A DNA stretch of 64,000 nucleotides from Azorinus chamasolen (Eukaryota; Mollusca; Bivalvia; Cardiida; Solecurtidae), in assembly GCA_963576725.1 (NCBI GenBank), contig OY755244.1, positions 78,181,620-78,245,619 of the forward strand. Reading direction: 5' to 3'. Positions 1 to 9,657 of this stretch are shown here, piece by piece (within the stretch, counting starts at the first letter, position 1; each line of letters begins with the position of its first letter). The translations under genes and the position numbers were made by a program. The notes under the pieces are model-generated. The model was not told where the DNA came from, did no database searches, and saw only the letters and a program-made list of their open reading frames with translations.

Positions 1-340
1 GAACATATGTGGCAGTCATGTCGGCTCAAGGTCAAGGTCACATTTGAAGGCCAAGTGATTTAATCTTCAATTTCCATTACATTTCGTGTCCGCTCCATAT
101 CTTCTAAACCATTTGAAGGATTTTCATAAAACTTGAGTCAAATATTAACCGAATTGAGATGATGTGCAGAACACATGTGGCAGTCATGTCGACTCAAGGT
201 CAAGGTCACATTTGAAAGTCGTGTTCTTACCTTCAGTTTCCATTATATTTGTTTCCTAATGCATGAAATGCAGTTTTAAAACCCATTGTATCACCTTAAG
301 GTCAATGTCGAAATTTAGATGGCGGCGGTGGGGGATATAG
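1..340. repeat. Tandem repeat tail of an element cut by the window edge
   Basis: The words GAACATATGTGGCAGTCATG at 1 and GAACACATGTGGCAGTCATG at 169 begin two copies of a unit of about 168 bp that contains AAGGTCAAGGTCACATTTGA. The stretch ends near GGGGGATATAGCTGTCC, a typical right end of the tandem-array elements seen elsewhere here. The left part lies outside the window. Confidence 0.7.
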
Positions 341-468
341 CTGTCCTTTGGACTGGCTTGTAAGAATGGTTTTGAAGAGAGGATTTTATAGAATGGTTAA
401 AACGTAGGGTTTGGTGGAGAAATGAAGATTTTAGTATATGCTTATGCGCTTATTGCTCTGATCCAGTA

Positions 469-493
469 CCCCCCCCCCCCCCCCCCCCCCCCC
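469..493 (+). repeat. Poly-C tract
   Basis: A run of 25 C. Similar C-runs sit at the left ends of elements at 9663 and 38708, so this may be the start of a truncated element. Its length may be unreliable in an assembly. Confidence 0.9.
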
Positions 494-545
494 ACTCATC
501 TGGTTTGTATATCAGGATGAACCAGTTTTGCACAATTTTGATCTC

Positions 546-796
546 TTAACCCTTCTCTTGCTGAATTTTAAAATACATTTCTCCTTCTTTACCCATGCCC
601 TGTTGTATAATTACATATTATCTTCACTGTGTACAAGTATTTCGCTGTGCAATCACTACTGTGGAGTGCACTGATTGCACAATCAACTTGTAAATAGTGC
701 AGACCCTGATGAGACAGCTCCTGCAGGAGCTGTCTCATCTGGGTCTGCACTATTTACAGGTAGGTATATTGACGTGAGTAGCAAGCGAAGGGTTAA
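546..796 (+). mobile_element. Palindromic MITE, family D (TTAA target)
   Basis: TTAA-flanked; ends CCCTTCTCTTGCTGAATTTT and, inverted, CCCTTCGCTTGCTACTCACG. The core palindrome reads GTAAATAGTGCAGACCCTGA then the apex AGCTCCTGCAGGAGCT and back. Near-identical copies lie at 29933 and 58348. No ORF of its own. TTAA target and CCC ends are piggyBac hallmarks. Confidence 0.85.
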
Positions 797-1016
797 CTAC
801 GACTGCAAACAGAGTAGACCCAGATCAGACGGCTCCTGTAGGAGTCGTCTGGTCAGGGTCTACTCTGATTGCTTATGGAATGATATATCTGATTCTACAG
901 TTTCTACCGTTGCCAAACTCCATTGTGCTCATTTTATAGCCATTATAAAAAATAATCTAATTAATATTCATGATGTCATTATTTATCACATGAATATTCA
1001 TGGAGTAAAGGGTGAA
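797..1016 (+). mobile_element. Palindromic MITE, family B, left end missing
   Basis: Begins inside the core (GCAAACAGAGTAGACCCAGA), apex GGCTCCTGTAGGAGTC, and ends with ATTCATGGAGTAAAGGGTGA, the B right end. Directly abuts the family D element, which seems to have replaced its left terminus. Confidence 0.75.
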
Positions 1017-1045
1017 AGGAAACTTCTAGCCCCAAGGTAACTATA

Positions 1046-1161
1046 CACTTTGCTTGGATCATTCTCAAGCCTCTGATTGGTCAGATTCTGAGCTTGCCCA
1101 ATCTGACCAATCAGATACTTTAGAATGATCTCAGACTCAGATGTTTTATAACCTTGGACCC
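1046..1161. mobile_element. Inverted-repeat element, family F (diverged)
   Basis: Arms TTCTCAAGCCTCTGATTGGT and CCAATCAGATACTTTAGAAT fold on each other, ending in TTATAACCTTGGACCCA. Better copies are at 10276, 42078 and 54743. Confidence 0.6.
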
Positions 1162-1420
1162 AGCAGTAGTAACTCCGGCATCCATGTTGCCGTCGTCATT
1201 GTCATCAGGAAACTTTTAACATTAACTCAAAACTCCATGGATGGATTGTGAAATCACAAGGCATAAAGGTTCCTCTAGAAGGTATGGCGTGTCGTACAAA
1301 AAAACACAATAGCTGAAAGGTCAAGGTCATACTTAGAGGTTACTTACTGTAATTATATGAGAGTCTTATCCAAACCACCAGAATGTCATTGATGTGTTCT
1401 TTTTTATGTCAAATTTATAG

Positions 1421-2191
1421 CACAGCAGTGCAGTTCAAGAGTGGCATTGAGAAAATACAGCAGAACTTTGAGAAAATTGTGTGGCCATTTTATATACTTC
1501 ATGGAGAAAAAGATGCTCTGTGTCCCGTCCAGGGATCCCAAGATCTGTACGAAAATGCCAAGAGTACAGACAAGAAAATAAAGGTGTGTATTCTTATTGT
1601 TTTCATGGCAACAGTAAACAGTGTTTACCATGGTGTATTAACCCTTTCCCTCATATAAATGTGTTTTCACGCATTTGCAAACAGAGTAGACCCAGATCAG
1701 ATGGCTCCTAGAGGAGCCATCTGATCAGGGTCTGCTCTGTTTGCTAATAGAATGTTATAGATCTGTTTCTTTGCTTTCTAAAATGTCTACAACGTTCCAC
1801 CTTCCATATTTCTTTATAACTATTTTGTTAATGAATATTCAGTAGGTATTGAAAGTTGGCCTAAATACAGAACAGGGAACGGGTTAATGTACTAGGTGTT
1901 ATAAGTAAAGTGAGTGGCTGGGGTGGAGCTTATTTTTGTTGCTACTGTAACAATTAATCTAATTACTATTCATGATGTCATTATTTCTTACATTAATATT
2001 CATGGAGTAAAGGGTTTAAAAAACTATTCATAATGGACAGAAATTTCCATGAATATTCATCAGATAAAGGGTAAATGATAATTTCCTTTCAGTTATTCCC
2101 AGAAGCGTTCCATCAGCTGCATAATGAGATGCCAGATGTGAAGAAAGAAACCTTAGAGTCAATATCAGAGTGGCTGAAGGAAAGGGCATAG
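1421..2191 (+). CDS. MGLL: Monoglyceride lipase-like protein, last two exons (join 1421-1583, 2093-2191)
   Basis: Alpha/beta-hydrolase that in the known family releases fatty acid and glycerol from monoacylglycerols (including 2-arachidonoylglycerol in vertebrates) at membranes. The upstream exon gives WPFYILHGEKDALCP, the strand-turn with the presumed catalytic Asp; the last exon gives EAFHQLHNEMPD with the presumed catalytic His, then SEWLKERA and a TAG stop. The two exons join in phase 0 across a donor AAG|GTGTGT at 1583 and an acceptor TTTCAG|TTA at 2093. The first acceptor (TTTATAG at 1420) is less certain. About 86 codons are present; the N-terminal part with the GxSxG nucleophile elbow is not in the window or not recognisable. 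A family A MITE fills part of the 509-bp intron. Another acylglycerol/lysophospholipase paralogue is possible. Confidence 0.82.
1638..1887 (+). mobile_element. Palindromic MITE, family A, in the lipase intron
   Basis: TTAA at both ends, left CCCTTTCCCTCATATAAATG, right GAACAGGGAACGGG. Core CAAACAGAGTAGACCCAGAT with apex GGCTCCTAGAGGAGCC. The right half carries the family A word GAATATTCAGTAGGTATTG. Confidence 0.88.
1930..2020 (+). mobile_element. Family B right-end remnant
   Basis: Only the right part remains: ATTCATGATGTCATTATTTC and ATTCATGGAGTAAAGGGTTT. It lies between the family A MITE and the last lipase exon. Confidence 0.6.
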
Positions 2192-2369
2192 AAATCGACA
2201 CCTAGACCAGTTTTCGAATCTCATCAGAAGCTTCATGGATCTGTATAACTGGCTGAGCATTCGTTTGAACTGATTTTATCAACTGATTTTATCAGCCATT
2301 TTACCTCAGTATTGGCCAAAACAACATTCTGGTTATAAATGCCAACTTGCCAATTTACATTAGTGTTAC

Positions 2370-2573
2370 TTAACCTTTTCCCTCCTATAAATGCTTTTTT
2401 ATGTCGTTGCGAACAGAGTAGACCCAGATCAGACAGCTCTGGTAGGAGCCGTCTGATCAGGGTCAGCCCTTGTTTGCTAATGGAATTTGATAAGAACTGT
2501 TTCTTTAAATTAATCCTGCAATTTTTGTCTCAACCAAAAATTCCTTTGAATATTTTACATGATAAAAATTAAG
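2370..2573 (+). mobile_element. Palindromic MITE, family A/B mixture, truncated
   Basis: Starts TTAACCTTTTCCCTCCTATA, core GAACAGAGTAGACCCAGATC and apex AGCTCTGGTAGGAGCC; the right side lacks the usual terminal A word and runs into the next TTAA element. It lies 178 bp after the lipase stop, probably in its 3' UTR. Confidence 0.7.
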
Positions 2574-2797
2574 TTAACCCATTTGCTCCTACGATCCCAT
2601 ATAAGGGACGTATGCAAACAGTGTAGACTCTGATCAGACGCCGCATAATGCGGCGTCTGATCAGAGTCTACACTGTTTGCTGATAGGAAATTCAATATAA
2701 AACAAAAATTAAAATTTAGACCAGACATCCCTCAGATAAAAGATAGACTAATCCAATATATAAACATGGAATAATCCACTGGGAGCAAAAGGGTGAA
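2574..2797 (+). mobile_element. Palindromic MITE, family J
   Basis: TTAA then CCCATTTGCTCCTACGATCC; right end GGGAGCAAAAGGGTGAA. The palindrome is perfect for over 50 bp: arm TGTAGACTCTGATCAGACGC, apex CCGCATAATGCGG. Only one copy is in the window. Confidence 0.8.
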
Positions 2798-2868
2798 TGA
2801 ATATTCATGAAGCGGCCAATTGAGATATAAATGCACATTAGGGAAAGGATGAAAGCAACAGTTTGGAT

Positions 2869-3105
2869 TTACCCCTTTCCCTGATCTATATTTATTCAAA
2901 ATTTCAATACCTACTGAATATTCATAGACAAAATAATTGTAATGAAATATGGAGAATGTAACATTGTAGCCATTTTATAAAGTAAAAGAAACAGATCTTT
3001 CAAATTCCACTAGCAAACAGCAGACCCTGATCAGACAGCCGTCTGATTTGGGTCTACTCTGTTTTCAAATGCGTGAAAAGGTGTTTACATGAGGGAAAGG
3101 GTTAA
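2869..3105 (-). mobile_element. Palindromic MITE, family A
   Basis: Left CCCCTTTCCCTGATCTATAT, right TTTACATGAGGGAAAGGGTTAA. The core is shortened: CAGACCCTGATCAGACAGCC is followed at once by GTCTGATTTGGGTCTACTC, so the usual GCTCC apex has been deleted. Confidence 0.82.
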
Positions 3106-3239
3106 ACCGCAGTACTACGGCTGTTTAACCTCTATTGGGTATAAAACACAATAATATATTGGAATATATACATATTTAGACGACATGATCTTAAGAATAT
3201 ATTTTATAATAAATTTTTATATTGGTTATGGATAGGGTT

Positions 3240-3489
3240 TTAACGCTTCCCTTCATAAAAATGCTTTTTTACACCTTTGCAGACAAAATAGACCCAGATC
3301 AGACGGCTCCTTTAGGAGCCGTCAGATCAGGGTCTGCTGTGTTTGCTTACGACATGATGTAGATCTGATTCCACAGTTTCTGCCGAAAAAATAAATTCCC
3401 TTGAAAAATTTCACAAGATAGAAATCCTGCTAATGAATGTTCATGATGTCATTATTTCTTACATCAATTCTGAACAGGGAAAGGGTTAA
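3240..3489 (+). mobile_element. Palindromic MITE, family A/B mixture
   Basis: TTAA both ends. Left end CGCTTCCCTTCATAAAAATG; core GACCCAGATCAGACGGCTCC; the right half follows family B (CATGATGTCATTATTTCTTA) but ends like A (TGAACAGGGAAAGGG). Confidence 0.8.
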
Positions 3490-3573
3490 CACTGTAATTA
3501 TTCATTTAACCCTCGATTCCATGAATGTTCATGTGAGAAGTAATGACATCATGCATATTAATAAGCTGTATTC

Positions 3574-3805
3574 TTAACCCTTTCCTCCATAAATACACCT
3601 TTCTATGCCTCTGTAAAAGTCACCTGTTGAAACCATTGTAATAAATAGAGCATTTGCTCCGATAGGAGCAAATGCTCTATTTATCACAATGGTTTCAAAC
3701 TACAAAAATCTAAAAAAAAAAATCCTTTTCTCTAGTAAATGCTCCTTTTGGGTAGATTCATTCAAAGAGGCTGGGTCTAAAATAGCCTATGGAGGAAAGG
3801 GTTAA
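3574..3805 (+). mobile_element. Palindromic MITE, family C
   Basis: TTAA ends, CCCTTTCCTCCATAAATACA on the left and CCTATGGAGGAAAGGG on the right. The core arms GAAACCATTGTAATAAATAG / CTATTTATCACAATGGTTTC meet at GCTCCGATAGGAGC. A family B right-end remnant precedes it at 3505-3573. Confidence 0.87.
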
Positions 3806-3981
3806 ATAACACATGAATACACAAATATTTAGTAAATACAGAAAGTGTGGAATTAGGTCTATATCATGTCGTAAGCAAACAGAGCAGGCTCTGATCAAAC
3901 AGCTCCTACAGGAGCCATCTGATCTGGTTTTACTCGATTTGTAAATGTGAAGAAAATTGTATTTATGGAGTAAAGGGTTAA
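3802..3981 (-). mobile_element. Palindromic MITE, family B, partly deleted
   Basis: Shares the TTAA with the preceding family C copy and ends TTTATGGAGTAAAGGGTTAA. Core GCAAACAGAGCAGGCTCTGA with apex AGCTCCTACAGGAGC. Its distal left end is lost. Confidence 0.75.
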
Positions 3982-4070
3982 ACTTTCATTACCAAAGGGC
4001 AAATCTGTGATTTACTGTGTAAACAGAAGAGATACAGAGTAATCTATAGTTTCATCAGGATCCAAACCTT

Positions 4071-4273
4071 TTAACTCATTACCTCATAGGCTATTTTTAG
4101 ATACAACCTCTTTGAATAACTCTACCGAAAAGGAGCACTAACTGGAGAAAAGGAACATTTTAGAATTTTATAGTTTGAAACCGTTGTGATAAATAGTTCT
4201 ATTTATCAAAATGGTTTCACAAAGTGACTTTTAAAGAGTCGTCAAAAGTCGTCAACATGAGGGAATGGGTTAA
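4071..4273 (-). mobile_element. Palindromic MITE, family C, core shortened
   Basis: TTAACTCATTACCTCATAGG on the left and GAGGGAATGGGTTAA on the right. The core arms GAAACCGTTGTGATAAATAG and CTATTTATCAAAATGGTTTC join without the GCTCC apex. Confidence 0.82.
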
Positions 4274-4704
4274 TGCTATGATTTTGTTTTTTGGAAACTA
4301 AAATGAAGAAGCAGAAAACAAACTTTGTAAAGGACAAAATTTGGCAACAAAAGAAAAAGTAATGATCTTATATAGACAAAAAAACGATAGATACTAGCAG
4401 ATTTGTGGTTTTAAAGTATGATAGTACCGGTATTATTTTTAGGGTAAGAAATATTGTATAAATCATTCGACAAGCGCAAGGATTATTTGAGTTTTTCTCT
4501 TAGATCTGTTTTTAACTCATATCATAATGCGGTTTTAAATCACACCATTTTATATTTTTTTATATTGTATGTATACATAAAAGAAAAACTTAGTAGACCT
4601 CACTGATATATATGTATTGTAAATAAAAGCAGTAATACCATATATTTTGTATATATTTTACAGTCTCTGACTTCTTTAAGCCAGTTATCTTATAGATAAG
4701 CATT
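4274..4704. other. AT-rich sequence, no gene seen
   Basis: No coding pattern or repeat family recognised. An AATAAA at 4622, followed by T-rich sequence, could be a polyadenylation signal for the lipase gene 2.4 kb upstream, but this is weak. Confidence 0.4.
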
Positions 4705-4930
4705 TTAACCCATTCCCTTATAGACACCTTTTTATTCTGTAAACCTCACTTTCTGAAACCATTGTGATAAATAGAGAATTTGCTCCATAGGAGCAAATGC
4801 TCTATTTATCACAATGTTTTCAACACTACATCATTCGAAAAAAATTCTTTCCTCTAGTTAATGCTCCTTTTCGGTAGATATATTCAAAGAGGTAGGATCT
4901 AAAAAAAAAACCTATGAGGGAATGGGTTAA
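4705..4930 (+). mobile_element. Palindromic MITE, family C
   Basis: TTAA ends; left CCCATTCCCTTATAGACACC, right CCTATGAGGGAATGGG. Nearly perfect core: GAAACCATTGTGATAAATAG, apex GCTCCATAGGAGC. Confidence 0.88.
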
Positions 4931-4945
4931 TTTGCAAGTCAGCAA

Positions 4946-5153
4946 TACAGTAAAACCCGTCTAAACCGGAATCTAGTAGAGAAGAATTTAGATTACTTTT
5001 AGGCAGGTGGCTGCTTCATGCAGGGTGAAAGTCATGCAGAAAGCTCCTCTAGGAGCTTTCTGCATGACTTTCACCCTGCATGAAGCTGCCACCTGTCTCC
5101 AAAACCGATATTTATACCAAATTTAACGTCCGGTTTAGAGGGGTTTTACTGTA
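4946..5153. mobile_element. Palindromic MITE, family E (pogo/Tigger-type ends)
   Basis: TA target, ends CAGTAAAACCCGTCTAAACC and, inverted, CAGTAAAACCCCTCTAAACC. The inner palindrome has GGCAGGTGGCTGCTTCATGC, then AAAGCTCCTCTAGGAGCTTT, then the return arm. CAGT-like ends with a TA target fit pogo/Tigger non-autonomous elements. Confidence 0.85.
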
Positions 5154-5316
5154 TAGGGCCATGATGGCCCTCTTGTTTGTAATCATATCAACAAGGAATT
5201 TTTTTATCTTGGCAGAAATTAAAAATTGTGTATACCATTCCTTGAGTTAAACAGAGTAGACTGTGGGTCTATTCTGTTTGCAAATGCATAAATATGCATT
5301 TTTATCAAGTAACTGC

Positions 5317-5524
5317 TTAACTACTTACTCCATAAATACTCCTTTTAATGCCTTTGCAAACGGAGCAGATACAGATCGGAGGGCTGCCTGTTTGCTTGAA
5401 GGATAATACAGTTTCTGTCATGGTCAATATTTACTGTGTTCATGTGCCATTATAAAAAATAATCTGTTTTAATATTCATAACATCATTATTTCTTACATT
5501 AATATTCATGGAGTAATGTGTTAA
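5317..5524 (+). mobile_element. Family B MITE with eroded core
   Basis: TTAACTACTTACTCCATAAA on the left and ATTCATGGAGTAATGTGTTAA on the right. The palindrome has collapsed to GCAAACGGAGCAGATACAGA and GGCTGCCTGTTTGCTT. Confidence 0.7.
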
Positions 5525-5630
5525 AAGTAATACATATTTCTATTGTCAGAGGCTCAGACTGTATCAATGTTTATATGCCAATTTACCAGTGTCACAATGA
5601 ATGTAACATTTTTATATCAATAAAATTCCA

Positions 5631-5853
5631 ATAACTCTTTGCACACTAGTGGCGATACTATGATTACCTATGCAAACAGTTTGGATCCAGATGAGATGCT
5701 GCATAAAGTGGCATCTCATCAGGATCCAAACTGTTTTGACACTTTGACCATATTTTTGCACAGAAATGAAAGAAATTATATGTTAATAATTGAGGCAGTT
5801 GACAATAATTGTTGCAGACAAAAAAAACCGACTTTATTAGTGTGTAAAGAGAT
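5631..5853 (+). mobile_element. Palindromic MITE, family I-like
   Basis: Ends CTCTTTGCACACTAGTGGCG and TTAGTGTGTAAAGAG. Core arms CAAACAGTTTGGATCCAGAT and ATCAGGATCCAAACTGTTTT with apex GCTGCATAAAGTGGC. Related to the copies at 31945 and 63075. Confidence 0.75.
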
Positions 5854-6146
5854 AATTTACAATGTAGTAGATTGGGACCATTTATTTATATACATGTACT
5901 ACTGTCCTTTCACTGCGATTGGTGACTGAATGCAAATGAGTTTAGTATTTTGGTACGCACATTTATCTGTAGCTCTGGTGACTTAATACACAATGAATAA
6001 TAAATTTAGTGTGTCACAAACTGTTGTTCAGTTACACTAACCCTTTCCTCCATAAATACACCTTTCTACGCATATGTAATAACCACTTCTTGAAACCATT
6101 ATGATAAATAGAGCATTTGCTCCTATAGGAGCAAATGCTCTATTTT

Positions 6147-7627
6147 TAGCTCACCAGAGCACAAAGTGCTCAGGGTGAGCTTTTGTGATAGCCTGATGTC
6201 TGTCGTCCGTCGGCGTGCGTCGTGCGTCGTCCGTCGTCGGTCGTCAACAATTTGAACCTTTAAAATTCTTCTCCTCTGAATCTACAGGGGTCTCAGTATT
6301 CATCTTTGGCACATAGCATCATCTGTAGGTCCTCTACAAAAGTTATATAAATTATGTCCCTAGGGTCAAAATTGGCCCCACCCCAGGGGTGCATTGTTTT
6401 CTATAGAAACATATAGTGAAAACTTTGAATATCATCTCCTCTGTAACTGGAAGGTTCTCAGCCTTCATATTTGGCACATAGCATCATGTTCAGGTTCTCT
6501 ACAAAAGTTATATAAATTATGCTCCTGTGGTCAAAATTGGCTACACCAGAAGGTGGACAGTTTTCTAGCAAACTTATAGCTGACTGCCATTTTAAGCATC
6601 TTCTCTTTGCTCATAAATAGGTCATCCAGTCAAGCAGTGGGATAGATGACCAGTGGCTATTTTTAGGTCACCTGTATCTGGTGCTGGAGCTCTGTGCCTT
6701 AACCCTTTGCCTGTTCTATGTTTATTATTAATTTGAATGCCTACTGCATATTCATGAACAAAATAGTTAAAATGAAGTATGGAAGGTGGAACATTGTAGT
6801 CATTTTTCCCCAAATTTCACAACCTACTGAATATTCATCTACAAAATAGTTATAATGAAATATAGTAGGTGGAACATATTGTAGCCATTTTAGAAACTTA
6901 AGGAACAGATGTATAAAATTCCATTTACAAACACAGCAGGCCCTGATCAGATGGCTCCTATAGGAGGCATCCAATCTGGGTCTACTGTTTTCAAAAATGT
7001 GAAAACACGTTTGTATGAGGGAAGGGTTAATTAATAATAGTGATTGGCATTATGATATTATTATAACCTGCCCTGCAGTTCAGAAGAAGGGTAAATCATG
7101 TAAAGACTCCAGAATGCCAAATTAAAGATTTCAAATAAATTATGAAATATTTTTTAACATGAAATTGTATTACTTGAAACTATTAATTTATACTTATGAT
7201 TATGCAATTATTATGTAATAATTTATAATAATATTCAAATGCAAAAAATCAGTTTGGAATGCAAGGGTACACATACCCGTTCAGAAGAACAGTTGATCGC
7301 CTTTAGTCAGAACTTTGTATGGCCTTGTTTAAATTATGCCCCTGGGATTAAAATTGGCCCCACCCGAGGGGTGGTCAGTTTTCAATAAAAATATATAGTA
7401 AAAACATTGAAAATCTTCTCTGAAACTGGAAGGTTCATAACTTTCATATTTGGCACATAGCTTCATGTTCAGGTCCTCTACAAATGTTATATAAATTATA
7501 CCCCTGTGGTCAAAATTGGCCCTGCCCCAGGAGTAGCCAGCTTTCAATAGAAACATAAAGTGAAAACTTTGAAAATCTTCTCCTCTGATTGTCTGGTGAG
7601 CGCTTCAGGGCCATTCTGGCCCTCTTG
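6147..7627 (+). mobile_element. Tandem-array element, type 1 (TAGCTCACCAGAGC...CTCTTGT)
   Basis: Starts TTAGCTCACCAGAGCACAAA with a hairpin whose return arm is GTGCTCAGGGTGAGC, then GTCCGTCG-rich sequence. It holds copies of a unit with TTTGGCACATAGCATCATG and ends in GGGCCATTCTGGCCCTCTTG. The left and right borders are fixed by the interrupted family C host. It has itself been split by a family A MITE at 6699-7030, and 7031-7310 is unassigned AT-rich sequence. Confidence 0.85.
6699..7030 (-). mobile_element. Family A MITE with internal duplication, third nesting layer
   Basis: TTAACCCTTTGCCTGTTCTA to GAGGGAAGGGTTAA. The word TACTGAATATTCATCTACAA and its surroundings appear twice (about 6739 and 6826), so the left half is duplicated in tandem. 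Core apex GGCTCCTATAGGAGGC. Confidence 0.8.
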
Positions 7628-7748
7628 TATCACAATGGTTTCAAACTACAAAATTCTAATATTTTACCTATCTCTAGTAAATGCTCCTTTTGGTCAGATT
7701 CATTCAAAGAGGTTGGGTCTAAAAATAGCCTATGGAGGAATGGGTTAA

Positions 7749-8309
7749 GCACTTTGTATCAGGACTGGACCCAAAAAATGAACAATACATTGTGTCTCGA
7801 AATTCTTTGGCATAATCAGTGGTAGTTTACATGTAACAATTGCATTGAAAGGATACACAGGATGTTTTCTTTCCCAGTGAAGATGACAGAATATTTTTTA
7901 TCATTTTTATCAAACAGATATCTTTAATTTTATATTTCAATACATATGTATATCTATTCAGGAGCACTCCAATTTTTGTAATTCTATGTAATATTGTGAT
8001 ATCACCTCTTTTTCATACATGTTAACTATAGCCTACAAGTGTGTCGCAATATGACCTGACCTCTCTTTAGGGTCGTTGCAACAGTTGATATAAATACATT
8101 GTATGCGTAGGTTCAATGTTGGGTTACACATTTCTCAGTTCTGTGTTTGATATCCCAAGTTTTTGTTATTGGAGAGGTATTTGTAATTTTGACTTCCTGC
8201 CTTTCTAGATTGATAGATCGAAGGATAGATGTTCTTTTCTTTGGACAGATTCCTGTTAAACTCGGCACAAAACCTAAATACTAGTAATTATACATACTAT
8301 CATTATTAA
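7749..8309. other. No gene or clear repeat seen
   Basis: AT-rich sequence without splice-flanked coding segments or recognisable element ends. Confidence 0.5.
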
Positions 8310-8518
8310 TACAGTAGAACCTACCTTAAGCAGTCATGTAAAAGAGGGCTAATTATGGGTCTGTTAGGCAGGTGGTAGCTTAATGCAGGTCAAAAGTAAT
8401 GCAGAAAGCTCCCATTGGAGCTTTCTGTATTACTTTTGCCCTGCATTAAGCAACCATCTGCTTTTTAAGACTCCTTTGTTCAATAAATGAATGGCTGCTT
8501 AAGACAGATTCTACTGTA
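8310..8518. mobile_element. Palindromic MITE, family E
   Basis: TA target; CAGTAGAACCTACCTTAAGC on the left, its inverse GCTTAAGACAGATTCTACTG on the right. Inner palindrome arms GGTGGTAGCTTAATGCAGG and CCCTGCATTAAGCAACCATC around GCTCCCATTGGAGC. Confidence 0.85.
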
Positions 8519-8626
8519 ATATATTCTACCGGTGATTTAGTGGTGCACCCTTCTAGTTGACTTATTTAACTTTACAAACCAGTGGAGAAGGGAAATTGAT
8601 TGTCCCAATACACATATTTAGTGTAA

Positions 8627-8859
8627 TTAACCCTTTCCTGTTCTATGTTTATTCCAAATTTCAATATCTACTGAATATTCATGGACACAGTAGTTATAAT
8701 GAAATATGGAAGATGGAATAGTGTAGCCATTTTAGAAAGTAAAGAAACAGACCTATACATCAGTATACAGAGCAGACCGTGATCAGAGGGCTCCTCTAGG
8801 AGCCATCTGATATGGGTCTACTCTGTTTGCAAATGTGTTTATATGAAGGAAAGGGTTAA
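8627..8859 (-). mobile_element. Palindromic MITE, family A
   Basis: TTAA both ends, CCCTTTCCTGTTCTATGTTT on the left and TTATATGAAGGAAAGGG on the right; core GCAGACCGTGATCAGAGGGC, apex GGCTCCTCTAGGAGCC. Confidence 0.87.
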
Positions 8860-9212
8860 TGACAGTCCCAGTACTGCATTTACAGATATCCAATCTCCCC
8901 TCTGAGGCCCTCTCAACTGTGTGTAAAGCTGATTAAGTGAATATCATATGCTGTTTGATGACTTCAAATGATACTATTGGAGTAGTGAATTGTGTAGTTC
9001 CTGATCAAACTGTGCCTTCAGGGTCTGGACACTATTTGCCTGTCCAGATATTTAGGGTAATTACAGTAGTTCAAAATCAAGCTTTACATTTGATTTACAT
9101 TGTATTGATTTTTGAACAATAAAGATTCTAAAGTGTGTACCTAGCGGAACTATACAGGAGCATGTGTTGAATAGTGTATTGTCACCAAAAAGTTTAGGAA
9201 CCATGTGATAAC
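8860..9212. other. No gene seen
   Basis: Contains a degraded D-like fragment (TTCAGGGTCTGGACACTATT) near 9018 and an AATAAAG at 9118; no coding segment supported. Confidence 0.45.
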
Positions 9213-9433
9213 TTAAACCACTTACCTCATAGGTTATTTTTAGAACAAACCTCTTTGAATAAATCTACTGAAAAGGAGCATTTACTATAGATTAGGAAAA
9301 TTTTAGAATTGTGCTGTTTTGAAACCATTGTGATAAATAGAGCATTTGCTCCTATGGAGCAAATGCTCTTTTTATCATAATGGTTTCAAAAAGTGACTTT
9401 TATAGAGGTGTCAATATGAGGGATTGGGGTTAA
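9213..9433 (-). mobile_element. Palindromic MITE, family C
   Basis: TTAAACCACTTACCTCATAG to GAGGGATTGGGGTTAA; core GAAACCATTGTGATAAATAG with apex GCTCCTATGGAGC. Confidence 0.86.
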
Positions 9434-9617
9434 CCCTTTGAATGCTGAATGTTCAAAGTGGAATGATCCATCTTTATTTATCAATAAAGTCTATTCAGTA
9501 TGAAAGAGTATGATTTGTAAAAGGATTTAGAATGTCAAATAGTGCAGACCCTGAGCAGATGGTTACTATAGAAGACCTCTGGTTAGTACACTCTTATCCA
9601 GAATTCAAAGGCGTTAA
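9430..9617 (+). mobile_element. TTAA MITE, family K
   Basis: Shares its left TTAA with the family C copy. Ends CCCTTTGAATGCTGAATGTT and GAATTCAAAGGCGTTAA; a weak core AAATAGTGCAGACCCTGAGC. A related one starts at 31572. Confidence 0.65.
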
Positions 9618-9657
9618 ATTTTGTTGAACAAAAGTAATTGACGTAATCATTTTTATT

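Larger units (their letters stand above)
6037..7748 (+). mobile_element. Family C MITE split by a 1.5-kb insertion
   Basis: The left half (6037-6147) ends inside the core at AGCAAATGCTCTATTT; the right half resumes at 7627 with ATCACAATGGTTTCAAACTA and ends CCTATGGAGGAATGGGTTAA. Together they rebuild one complete family C element. Confidence 0.85.

Noticed and set aside
469..493. Poly-C tract as a regulatory element
   Set aside because: Similar C-runs mark ends of elements elsewhere here, and homopolymer length may be an artefact.
675..1040. Recurrent ORFs reading RPRSDGS or SRLIRVCSV-like peptides
   Set aside because: They are chance translations of the MITE palindrome core (GTAGACCCAGATCAGACGGC and its return arm), present in every copy and broken by ordinary mutations.
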